A stretch of DNA of 64,000 nt, from assembly GCF_009189165.1 (NCBI RefSeq), contig NZ_CP045118.1, forward strand, positions 1,054,001 to 1,118,000. Direction: 5' to 3'. Below are positions 1 through 8,000 of the stretch, piece by piece (positions within the stretch are counted from its first letter, which is position 1; each line of letters opens with the position of its first letter). This stretch comes from Pseudomonas sp. SCB32 (GTDB lineage: Bacteria > Pseudomonadota > Gammaproteobacteria > Pseudomonadales > Pseudomonadaceae). Made by a program: the position numbers and the translations under genes. A model generated the notes under the pieces. That model saw nothing but the letters and a program-made list of their open reading frames with translations. It did not search any database and was not told the DNA's origin.

Positions 1-720
1 GCCAAGATCCGACACCGCGAGATGACGCTATCGCTTCGTGCCGGTCCACAGCTCGTTAACTACCTGAATCCTCTAATTGACGCTTTCCCAGGGGCGCGGG
101 TCGAACCTTTTATCGGTAATGCCGAGAAGGAAACGGTGATTGCTGAGTACCGGGCAGAGCAGTTTCCGCCGGAGCCTTCAGCCATTCTTGTGGCAGATGA
201 ATGGGGTGTATTTGACTGGCTAATCCGGAATCGGTACCAGGGCAAGGGCGCAGCGGTGGCCTACAGCGTGGATCTGGGGACTTTTCTGGAGGATTGCCTC
301 GGTCTCTATAGCGGGCTGGCGATGCCGCAGCATTTCAAGCTGGCAGGGTTCCGATCTTGGAGTGAGCTGCGCACCAGAATGGCATGGAACCATGCCTTCT
401 TGCGGGTCGAGGACTGGTTGGAGAAGGTCGGCACCAAGTTTGGGGTATCAGGCCTATACAACGGCGCTGAGCTCGACGAGCTCGGTCGAGGCACGCCGAG
501 TCGGCACCTGATAGTCACGGTTGCCTCCTCGAAGAACTTTGAGCTTCCCAGGGTGGCGATATCCGAGGACATTTATTACTTCGATAACTTGCGGAGCAAA
601 CAAGAGATGTCGCAAAAATTGGCGTTGCTCTACACCGCGATTACTCGTTGCTCCGGAAAAATCTTCTTCCCCGCCACCCATCACGAGTGGATGAACTGCA
701 TTCTGCTCGCTAGGCACTGA
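1..720 (+). CDS. SF1 (UvrD-like) helicase, C-terminal part, cut by window edge
   Basis: The reading frame is open from base 1, so the ATG at 22 is probably internal and the real start lies left of the window. Near the end, LLYTAITRC resembles helicase motif VI of UvrD/Rep-type superfamily 1 helicases (usual form YVAITRA). About 35 residues earlier, VTVASSKNFELPRV resembles the motif IV/V segment (usual form TVHKAKGLEFPRV). These support a 3' to 5' DNA helicase or ATPase C-terminal domain; the Walker A and B motifs would be upstream and cannot be checked. SF1 helicases of this kind often partner nucleases in defence systems, for example GajB of Gabija, but that link is inference. The alternative is an ordinary repair helicase carried by the island. 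Confidence 0.6.
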   Translation, partial: AKIRHREMTLSLRAGPQLVNYLNPLIDAFPGARVEPFIGNAEKETVIAEYRAEQFPPEPSAILVADEWGVFDWLIRNRYQGKGAAVAYSVDLGTFLEDCLGLYSGLAMPQHFKLAGFRSWSELRTRMAWNHAFLRVEDWLEKVGTKFGVSGLYNGAELDELGRGTPSRHLIVTVASSKNFELPRVAISEDIYYFDNLRSKQEMSQKLALLYTAITRCSGKIFFPATHHEWMNCILLARH

Positions 721-1081
721 AGGCTAAATGGCGTTGCCGATCCCTTTGCCCAGAGAGCTGGGGCAAACGTCTGGAGCTGCTAAGTAAGATCTGAGGCCTG
801 CTCGCGAGCGCATCACGGCGAATCTTGATGCTTTCGCTGTTCACATAATAGCAACAGCGAGCCCCCTGGCGACGAGGATCGACTCCAAGCGTCGCCTTTA
901 CACCGTAATGTTTGATGTAGGCACCAGTCGCAAGACGCTTGAAAATTTCACCAGTGCCAGCCATTCCCGAAGCGAGCAGATGGAAATTGATAGTTAAGAG
1001 GTTTGGAACCCCTTTACACAATTGGACCTCAACGTTCAAGCTCTCAGAGACCCGGCGAGTGGGCCGGGTTTTCACTTATGG
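721..1081. other. gap of about 360 bases, no convincing gene
   Basis: A minus-strand frame of about 120 codons covers the stretch (710-1075), but it overlaps the end of the helicase gene, lacks a convincing ribosome site and resembles no family I know. Its middle part (about 780-960) reads more protein-like than its ends, so it may be a decayed fragment. The right end holds a plus-strand terminator hairpin. Confidence 0.4.
1051..1072 (+). terminator. rho-independent terminator, plus strand
   Basis: CCCGG (1051-1055) pairs with CCGGG (1064-1068) and is followed by TTTT. It could end transcription from the helicase gene. The T-run is only on the plus strand, so it does not serve the facing HEPN-like gene. 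Confidence 0.5.
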
Positions 1082-1648
1082 CTATACCGGCTCAAATTCG
1101 GGATGGTCCTCGTCAATCTTTTCATCGGCAGCACCTACCATCTGGTCGACCCAATGCCTGCAATGGGCATCTATTGCGTTACAAATTTCGAAAAGCGGGC
1201 TAGTACCCAGCACTCCTGGATCGTTTTTTTCGTAGATGTACCGCCATTCAACGAATACTTTGTCGTACCGCTGCAAGCCTTCCGCGATATCGCCCCCATA
1301 GCCTTCTGCCCTTGCGAAGCTCTTGATGGATTCCTTTGTATCGCCTGGCAGCTTTTCGTATAACTTACTGAGATAGTGACCTTGACCTCCGGGCTTAATA
1401 ACAAGACTCTCGTCTCGTCCCATTGAGACAACCTCGCCGTCTTTCTCATCCAGAATGTAAGTCATAGTCGCATTGAGCGACTTAAGGAAAATTTCGGTTG
1501 CCAGGCAGATGTTTATCATACCCGGAACGAATAGGTTGTTCTGTTTAGAGTCAATCAGATTTCTTCCAGCTTCACCAAATGCTAGTCCTTGGTTGTATAT
1601 TGCACCTAGGCAGTGGAAAGTGATCACGCGCTTATATACTGACGTCAC
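1082..1648 (-). CDS. HEPN-like helical protein, function unknown
   Basis: This gene encodes 188 residues. The GTG start at 1648 follows AAGGA with about 8 bases of spacing. The helical segment INICLATEIFLKSL, then GHYLSKLYEKLP, then a basic VEWRYIYEK segment follows the layout of HEPN/AbiV-type domains. The R-X4-6-H motif of HEPN ribonucleases is not obvious, so this may be a non-catalytic member. Base composition is AT-richer than the core genome, which fits foreign origin. HEPN proteins are common in toxin-antitoxin and abortive-infection systems; I see no nucleotidyltransferase partner here. The family call is tentative. Confidence 0.45.
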   Translation of the reverse strand: MTSVYKRVITFHCLGAIYNQGLAFGEAGRNLIDSKQNNLFVPGMINICLATEIFLKSLNATMTYILDEKDGEVVSMGRDESLVIKPGGQGHYLSKLYEKLPGDTKESIKSFARAEGYGGDIAEGLQRYDKVFVEWRYIYEKNDPGVLGTSPLFEICNAIDAHCRHWVDQMVGAADEKIDEDHPEFEPV

Positions 1649-1766
1649 TATCTAATCCTTTTATCTGGTCAGAGGGGCTTGGCGGCTGCCCAATTTTCCC
1701 ACCGGTATTCATAATTACTGGAGCGCATATCTGTGCTCCAACAGCGTTGTGGCGCAAGCATGATGG

Positions 1767-1780
1767 CATGTCGTGACATG
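1767..1780. promoter_or_regulatory. 14-base palindrome upstream of the HEPN-like gene
   Basis: CATGTC and GACATG are separated by GT, about 120 bases upstream of the GTG at 1648. A small dyad of this kind could be an operator, but no regulator is linked to it. Confidence 0.25.
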
Positions 1781-1905
1781 TCTGAGGGGGGGGAACGACG
1801 CAGAAAATTACGAATGGCGTCGCACGGTGGGTAATTGCACTCCACTTGCCACCCATTTGCATTCGACTTGACCAGTCGTTTGACTCGCCCCTAGCTCCAT
1901 CGACA

Positions 1906-1983
1906 CTCCTGAGCGTCCGTATTCTGGCCGTTCTCTGCCGGTCGTGACTGGCAGAAGTCGACCAGAATACGGACGTTCAGGAG
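1906..1983. repeat. palindromic intergenic repeat, full copy
   Basis: Arms at 1906-1927 and 1962-1983 match in 21 of 22 positions when inverted. Inner segments (TTCTCTGCC and GGCAGAA) extend the hairpin. The arms contain the CTGGCC...CTGCC pattern shared with the elements at 3651, 4796 and 11219. Similar sequences are scattered between genes in many Pseudomonas genomes, as far as I recall. Confidence 0.65.
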
Positions 1984-1997
1984 CGCCTACTTCAGAG

Positions 1998-2210
1998 TCA
2001 TCCCAGCTGCCCTCGTTTTTCGACGAGAAGGTCGACCAGCGCCCATACCTTCGCCGGCATCTGGGAGCGCGTGGGGACGTACGTGTCGGGCATGGCCAGA
2101 TCATGGAGGCCATGAGGTGGCTGGTACTCCACGACACAGGCCTAGTCGACGGCCAGACCATGATGGATTTCCGCGCCTCCGATAGCGACCAGCAGGGCCA
2201 TATCGCGAAC
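1998..2210 (-). pseudogene. remnant of a LysR-type regulator C-terminus
   Basis: The minus strand reads PTRSQMPAKVWALVDLLVEK and then a stop (TGA at 2000-1998). This closely follows the usual end of LysR effector-binding domains (RxxMPAKVRAFVDFLVE). Upstream of it the same frame is interrupted by TAG near 2150, and no DNA-binding domain follows. I read it as a decayed fragment captured in the island. Confidence 0.4.
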
Positions 2211-2325
2211 TGCTCGAGCACCGAACTGGAGCACCCCACTACTAAGTGTAAGTGGAAGCTGACTCTCCACCGCAAATGCTAGGCTTGCCGACAGTTTCCG
2301 AGGTTGAAGGCAGTGTAGGTGGCGA

Positions 2326-3405
2326 ATGCGCGTATCAGTTGATCTCGTTGTCAAAGGAACTAAGTACTACATGGCCCAAGGGCTCTTCGATAGGGGCTCT
2401 CTCACTCATGGTTTGCCGATTCGGCTAGAGCACCAAGCCAGCAATCCTCACGATAAGAATGCGGTTGCGGTGAAAGTGAAGAGCTCGGGCGCAATGCTCG
2501 GGCATATTTCAAGGGAGCTGTCTAGCAAGTATTCTTTGCTCCTCAGGGGTGGGAATATTCTTGAGGCTAGTATTTATGAGGCCAATAAGTCAGGCTTTTA
2601 CTTAAACATCACTATTAGGGTTGTTTATGAGGAGTCTAAAGAGAGTCTGGAGGAGAAGCATCAGTCTCGTCTTTGGAAGTCGCTCAGTGCTATGCCATCA
2701 AAGCCAGGGGTCTATGCGATCCGGAATATTGCCTCAGGAAGGCAGTACATCGGCTCTTCGATCAACATCAAGGATCGAGGTCGTGAGCACTTTAGAGACC
2801 TTTCTCAAGGGCATCATGATAACCATGCTCTTCAGTCGGATTTTTCTAAGTTCAGCAGCGATAATTTTGAGATAAGAGTTCTAGACCTGGTGTCATCCTC
2901 GTCACCGTCCTCATCCTTGGCTGCGTCGGAGGCCAGCAGGATAAGCCAGTTGCTGAATTCAAGGGCTGCGCTGTACAACCTGACCGAGGATGGACAGGGG
3001 GTCTCGTTCCACACGCGCGGCTACAAAGAATCTGAGGCGATATCAGATAAACGCGAAAGACGGATTGCCGAAGCGGAGCAGCAGCGTAAGGAGAATGACG
3101 CTTCCGTGCGGAAGAATGTCGTAATTGCAGACTATGACGCGAAACTTGCCTTGCTGATCCCTGAGTCCAATTTTTGGATGTATTTTTGCCTCGCCGTAAT
3201 TCCAAATTTTCTAATCTTGATGCTGTTATTTTCAGCCGCTGGCTTTATGGTTCCAGTCGTTTTTTCGGCAGTCATTTCCTATGTTTCAGCGAATTTAATG
3301 GTAGGTCGAGATCAGAAGAAGGTAAGGAATTCCAATGAGTATCAGCGACTGATTAAGCAGCGAGACGAAAAATTAAAAGAAATTAATGAGGAGTGCCGAC
3401 CCTAG
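2326..3405 (+). CDS. HIRAN + GIY-YIG nuclease + two-helix membrane protein
   Basis: The protein has 359 residues. Residues about 1-100 look like a HIRAN domain: a hydrophobic strand, then an LxxEHQASNPHDKNAVAV segment (positions 34-49), then LGHISREL. HIRAN domains bind DNA ends in Rad5/HLTF-type proteins. Residues about 127-225 are a GIY-YIG nuclease with the expected landmarks: GVY at 128-130, YIG at 141-143, R151, H155, E202 as candidate catalytic Glu, and YNL near 217. A charged segment follows, then two hydrophobic helices (about 285-330) and a charged tail. The gene is AT-richer than the core genome. I know no named system with this order. It could be a membrane-anchored nuclease that recognises DNA ends entering the cell, which is inference. 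The ATG follows a weak GTAGGTGG ribosome site. Confidence 0.7.
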   Translation: MRVSVDLVVKGTKYYMAQGLFDRGSLTHGLPIRLEHQASNPHDKNAVAVKVKSSGAMLGHISRELSSKYSLLLRGGNILEASIYEANKSGFYLNITIRVVYEESKESLEEKHQSRLWKSLSAMPSKPGVYAIRNIASGRQYIGSSINIKDRGREHFRDLSQGHHDNHALQSDFSKFSSDNFEIRVLDLVSSSSPSSSLAASEASRISQLLNSRAALYNLTEDGQGVSFHTRGYKESEAISDKRERRIAEAEQQRKENDASVRKNVVIADYDAKLALLIPESNFWMYFCLAVIPNFLILMLLFSAAGFMVPVVFSAVISYVSANLMVGRDQKKVRNSNEYQRLIKQRDEKLKEINEECRP

Positions 3406-3456
3406 TGTGAGATGGTGTTGCGCTTAAGACTTAAGAGCTTCGTCAGCTCATCCAGC

Positions 3457-3650
3457 GAGATGGTTCAGATCGCGCTGCATTACGTGGACCTCCCCCCAGC
3501 AGCAAGAGCCTCGAGGACTACAAGAAGGCCCAGGAGTTGCTGCTGAATATCCGGCATTACGTGCGCTACGTCGACTCCACGAAGTTCGTGACCGACCTGA
3601 CCAGAGGCGACATGTGCTTGGCGATCTGCTGGCGCAGTGACGTAGCGAGG
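3457..3650 (+). pseudogene. fragment of a SpuD/PotF-type polyamine-binding protein gene
   Basis: The plus strand reads EMVQIALHYVDLP and, after a one-base shift in a run of C near 3500, EDYKKAQELLLNIRHYV followed by DSTKFVTDLTRGDMCLAI. This matches the central part of periplasmic putrescine/spermidine-binding proteins, where KYISDLANGD is conserved. About 65 codons survive, with no signal peptide and no C-terminus. The fragment stops where the intergenic repeat at 3651 begins. Confidence 0.6.
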
Positions 3651-3673
3651 GCAGCTATCGGCCAAAAGCAGAC
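3651..3673. repeat. intergenic repeat, right half-copy
   Basis: This 23-base sequence begins GCAGCTATCGG. Its reverse complement matches the element at 4796-4818 in 21 of 23 positions, so the two form inverted repeats around the YiiX-like gene. It abuts the SpuD-like fragment and lacks its own left half. Confidence 0.6.
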
Positions 3674-3717
3674 AGCTGTCCTAAATTTGGAGCATCAGGA
3701 GGGCAGCCCCTACTGGG

Positions 3718-4674
3718 TTACTTCGAATGATCCCAGAATTGGTGGTTCATGTTGGTTTCAATTTCCCGGATGGATTTAACCAACTCCTTTGCTTTTTCCC
3801 TAGGAATGGTGCCTTTGTTAGCTGCCAACTGAATTTCTTTGATCTGGGCTTTCCGGTCTTCGAAGCGCTTGCGATTAAGCTTGAGCCCTTCAATCATGAG
3901 TTTGGAGACGACACTCATCAATTTGTGGTACTTGAAGCAGAACTCAATCGCGGGTCTGACTTGCTCAGTGACGTCTTCCCACTGAGGATGATTGTCAGCC
4001 AGTTCATCAAATTTTCCTGGACTCAATACGCTGTCATTCGGGATGCCGATCCCCGTAACACCTGTATGCAGAAACACCTTCCGGGCCAATTCAGAGCAGT
4101 AGGCTGCGGCTTTCATTGGCTTTTTGGAAGGCAGGATTTTGTAGGGCTGCGCCAGATAGAACGCACATGCCTGGTAAATTCTATCGAGGTGTTCCGAACC
4201 AAGTTTCTTACACCGAATTACCCGCCAATCAGGTTTCACATCGCTCAAGACATCTGACACCAGCCTATTGGAAACACCCAGGCCAGGCATAGCATCGACG
4301 CAGACGAAGTCTGCATGAACCAGAGCGACGTGACTTGATCTTGCGTCCTTATAGCCAAGTTTTTGCCCCTTGGTGATAATTTTCGCGCCGGTCGTGTTTC
4401 CGGTGCTCAGAATTACATCCCCAGCTTTAAGCAGGTTGTTTACGTGGCTCAGTTCGTCGTTGAAAGGATTGTCCTGGCCTCTCACCATGGCCCGATAGAT
4501 CTCCAACTGGTCGGCTGGAATCCCTTCATAACGAGCGCCGAGATCTATCATTGCATCAGACTGCCCGCGAACTTGAGCAAGTAGCTGTTGGCTCTTCTCC
4601 TCGGATGACATAGCCGCAAAAATACCCGCTGCGGCATTGTGCCGAGCGTTCTGTAGAATTTGATCCAGATCCAT
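3718..4674 (-). CDS. permuted NlpC/P60 (YiiX-like) hydrolase
   Basis: With the ATG at 4674 the protein has 318 residues; AAAGAG lies about 8 bases upstream and the extra N-terminus of a longer frame looks non-conserved. Residues 83-200 show the circularly permuted papain-like layout of the YiiX/YaeF family: LKAGDVIL (82-89), SSHVAL with His115, a strand with VDAM at 126-129, and YCSEL with candidate nucleophile Cys193. A lysine-rich helical tail follows. Such proteins hydrolyse amide or ester bonds in peptides or lipids. I see no signal peptide, so it probably acts in the cytoplasm. Inverted repeats at 3651 and 4796 bracket the gene. A role as a toxin or defence effector is inference. Confidence 0.7.
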   Translation of the reverse strand: MDLDQILQNARHNAAAGIFAAMSSEEKSQQLLAQVRGQSDAMIDLGARYEGIPADQLEIYRAMVRGQDNPFNDELSHVNNLLKAGDVILSTGNTTGAKIITKGQKLGYKDARSSHVALVHADFVCVDAMPGLGVSNRLVSDVLSDVKPDWRVIRCKKLGSEHLDRIYQACAFYLAQPYKILPSKKPMKAAAYCSELARKVFLHTGVTGIGIPNDSVLSPGKFDELADNHPQWEDVTEQVRPAIEFCFKYHKLMSVVSKLMIEGLKLNRKRFEDRKAQIKEIQLAANKGTIPREKAKELVKSIREIETNMNHQFWDHSK

Positions 4675-4795
4675 GTGGGGCACTCTTTCAGTAAAAGGGC
4701 ATCTAGGCGCCGTGCTAGTTGAGAATGCTGTAATGGGGGCACGATCCTGTGACTGCAAGATCTTTTTGACCGGAGAAAAGGGGACAGAGGCAACC

Positions 4796-4818
4796 GTCTG
4801 CTATTGGCCGGTAGCTGC
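4796..4818. repeat. intergenic repeat, left half-copy
   Basis: The sequence begins GTCTGCTATTGGCC and ends GTAGCTGC. It is the inverted partner of 3651-3673 with two mismatches. Its right half is missing; the following 180 bases up to the STAND gene have no recognisable gene. Confidence 0.6.
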
Positions 4819-5001
4819 TCTCCGCCAACGTCCGCTACCACCCCATCTCGTGAATGACCGCTCCGATTGGGGCTGGCCAGGCTCCGTTTCAGAGCAGCGC
4901 TCAATGACTTAGCCGCATCTACCGTCTGTTGCTGGACGCCTCGGGTTATGCTGAAGCAGTTTTCTTGGTATCAGTTGGCGTCAACTACCTAATCCATTCG
5001 T

Positions 5002-8000
5002 ATGGCTCCAAAAATGTCCAAGAAGCCGAATCCATCAACCTCTGTAGCTCCTGCAACTGCGCCGGCGGAGGGCGAACGTCGAGCACTCCGTGGATACATT
5101 GGCCAGTACGAGCGGGCGGGCGCTGCCATTTATGCTGCGCTCGAGCGCGACGAGCTGCTCTGGATCGGCGTCGCAGACCGCAACGCGGGTATTGCCGACG
5201 ACTTGGTGCTCGGTTTCGATGGGTTGGTGGTCGGCCACCAGTTCAAGACGTCCCAGTTCCCAGGCACTTTCACTGTTGAGACGCTGTTTACTGGTGCCAA
5301 TGGCCTCTTGAGGCCCCTGGTTCATGCTTGGCAGTGCCTGCGCAAGGACAACCCGGGAAGCCGGGTCGAGATTCGCCTGGTTGTTAATGACTTTCCGTCG
5401 ATTACTGACAAGCCAGGCGATGGCACGCCGCCCCACAGCGCGGCATTTCTTGAAGAACTCCAACAGCATCCAAATCGGCCGCTAGCGGATTGGTACACGC
5501 AGGAATGGAGTCGACTGATCAACCACCTGCGCCGTGAAGCCGGCCTGGGCGATGACGACTTCGAACAGTTCTTGCACAGCCTCCGTGTGGTGTGCGGAGC
5601 TGCGGCCAACTTCATCCAGTCGCACAAGTTGAACGCCGAGCAGGCGCGGCAGGCATCCGAGATTGCAAGCGTACTGCCCAAGCTGGTCGCCGATGCCCGC
5701 GACAAAGACAGGTGGACGCGTGAAGAGCTGCTTAGTGAGCTTGGCTGGCGCGATCCTGCCAAGACGCTGCTCATCCACCGGTTCCCGGTCGGCGCCTATG
5801 TCCAGCGCAACCGCGACACTGAGGTCAAGCTGCTAGCCGCGCTGCATGCCGCCGACCAGGGCTATGTTTCACTCATAGGACCGCCTGGCTCCGGGAAGTC
5901 CACTCTCCTGCAGATTGCGCTGGCCACTGAAGCAAATGTCCGGCTCGTTCGCTACTTGGCGTACGTGCCGGGCGCTGCTCAAGGCGTGGGTCGCGGGGAG
6001 GCCGACAACTTCCTGATCGACGTCGGCACGCAGCTGCGCAACAGCGGTTTGGTTGGACTTCGTCTTCGCGATGACTCGCTGCATGAGCGCCGCGAACAGT
6101 TCGGAGTCCTGGTGCGGCAGGCTGGTGAACGCTTCGACCGCGACGGGATCCGAACAATCATAGTCGTCGACGGGCTCGACCATGTGCCTCGCGAAGAGCG
6201 GCCGACCAATTCGCTTCTGGGCGAGCTGCCTCTTCCCGCGGCCATCCCCAACGGGGTTGTGTTCGTGCTCGGCACACAGCGGCTGGATCTCGCGAATCTG
6301 AAGCCCGCCGTAAGAGAGCAAGCGGAGAAGAGCGAGCGACAGGTTCTCATGGGGCCGCTCGGCCGCGAGGAGGTCGCCCGGATGGCGGATGCGCTTGGCC
6401 TGCCTGCCGAGATTCCGAGGTTGGATCTAAGCAATCTCACGCATGGCCACCCGCTGGCAACGCGTTACTTGATTCAGGCGCTGTTGCAAGCGGACGAAGC
6501 CGGCCGTAAGCACCTTCTCAGCGGCGGGATGCCGTTCGACGGCGATATTGAGACCGTGTACACCGCTGCTTGGCGCGAGATCGCAAGCGATGTCGATGCC
6601 ATGGACGTGCTGGGCTTCATCGCTCGGGCTGAGGCACCCATGGACCTGCGGCTGCTGGCCACGATGGTCAAGGAGTCCGCGATTGAACGCGCCCTGATCG
6701 TTGCACGGCACCTGCTCCGCAGTTCATCCCAGGGGTGGAGCGTCTTCCACAACAGCTTTAGGCTGTTCGTCATCGCTCAACCGCGAACCCGCCTCGGAAG
6801 CGTCGACGCCGAATACTCGCAGCGCGTGTACCGTGACCTCGCCCAGTTGGCGAAGAACGCGCCGCCCGAATCGGCGCAGCACTGGCTTGAGCTGCGCTAC
6901 CGCGCCCGTGCCGGCGACGGTGCCGATGTACTTGCACTGGCGATGCCCGCTCGCTTCAGGCAGCAACTGGCTGACGGGTGTTCTATCGCCGAGATCCACG
7001 CCGATATCCGCCTGGCTCTGCTGGCAGTGCGTGGAACGCACGACGCGACCGCCTTCGCACGGCTGCTGCTGTGTCGTGACGAAGTGGGGCGGCGGGAAAC
7101 TGCCCTTGAGTACGCCAATCAGCTTCCGCTGGCGATGCTGGCGGTTGGGGACATTGATGCAGCCCTGGCCTTCGTGCAGTACTTCCCCAGCCAGGGCTAC
7201 GAGGTCGTCGACGCCCTGTTAGCGCGAGGGGACTTCCAGCGGGCGAAGGAACTGTTTGAAAGCCTCGAGCCACTGTCGCAGCTCCATACGTCCAAGTTCC
7301 AGGACCACGGGCACGACCACAACATAACGGAATTCGAGAAGTGGGCAAGGCGCGCCGTCCACTTCCGAGACACCGAGCAGATCCAGATAGCGATTGACCA
7401 CCTCGCCGCAGAGGGGCTACGCCAGCCCGAAAAGGTGGATCCGCAAACTGTCGCCGCGCTGCAACTGCATCTGAGGAGGGAAGCCGCAGAGGCGATGCTG
7501 CTTCAGAAGGTTGGCGCCGATCCACAAGACCTCTGCAGCAAGCTCGGGGTAGCCAACGAAGGCAGGCCTACGGTGATGGTTCACGCAGGTCTTGTGGCCA
7601 GTCGGCGTGGCGACGTTGCGCAAGCGCTTGCCCTGTTTGATGCTGCCGCCGCCCTTCCTGGCTTCGTAGAGGTACCCAACGGCTACCGACGCCGGATGGC
7701 ACTAATTTCATTCGAAGCTGACCGTCGTGACCTAGCCGAGGCCCTGTTCGACAAGTTGGTCGCACCGATGATCTCTATGTGCGACGACGAGACGGACCTG
7801 GCTGGGCTGGGTAATCTGGTAGGCGCGGTGATGCATCACGCGAGGCTTTGCACGCTGCTCAATAAGCCGCTGCCAAGCCCGACACCATCGAAGCACACCT
7901 TCCTTCATCCGTTCCAGCAGCACGCCTCGACGATAGGCGTGCTTCTAGGTCGCGCCACCATCGACATCGCGTCCTTGCCGGCTGGCATCATCCAGGACGA

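Larger units (their letters stand above)
1649..2325. other. intergenic junk region with palindromes and gene remnants
   Basis: No intact gene is visible. The stretch holds a small perfect palindrome (1767-1780), a segment at about 1825-1872 with two related motifs that looks like a possible insertion-sequence end, a large imperfect palindrome (1906-1983), and the broken C-terminus of a LysR-type regulator (1998-2210). It reads as a recombination scar between two cargo modules. Confidence 0.5.

Noticed and set aside
710..1075. 121-codon minus-strand frame in the first gap
   Set aside because: It overlaps the helicase end, lacks a ribosome site and matches no family I know. It may be a decayed fragment but is not supported as a gene.
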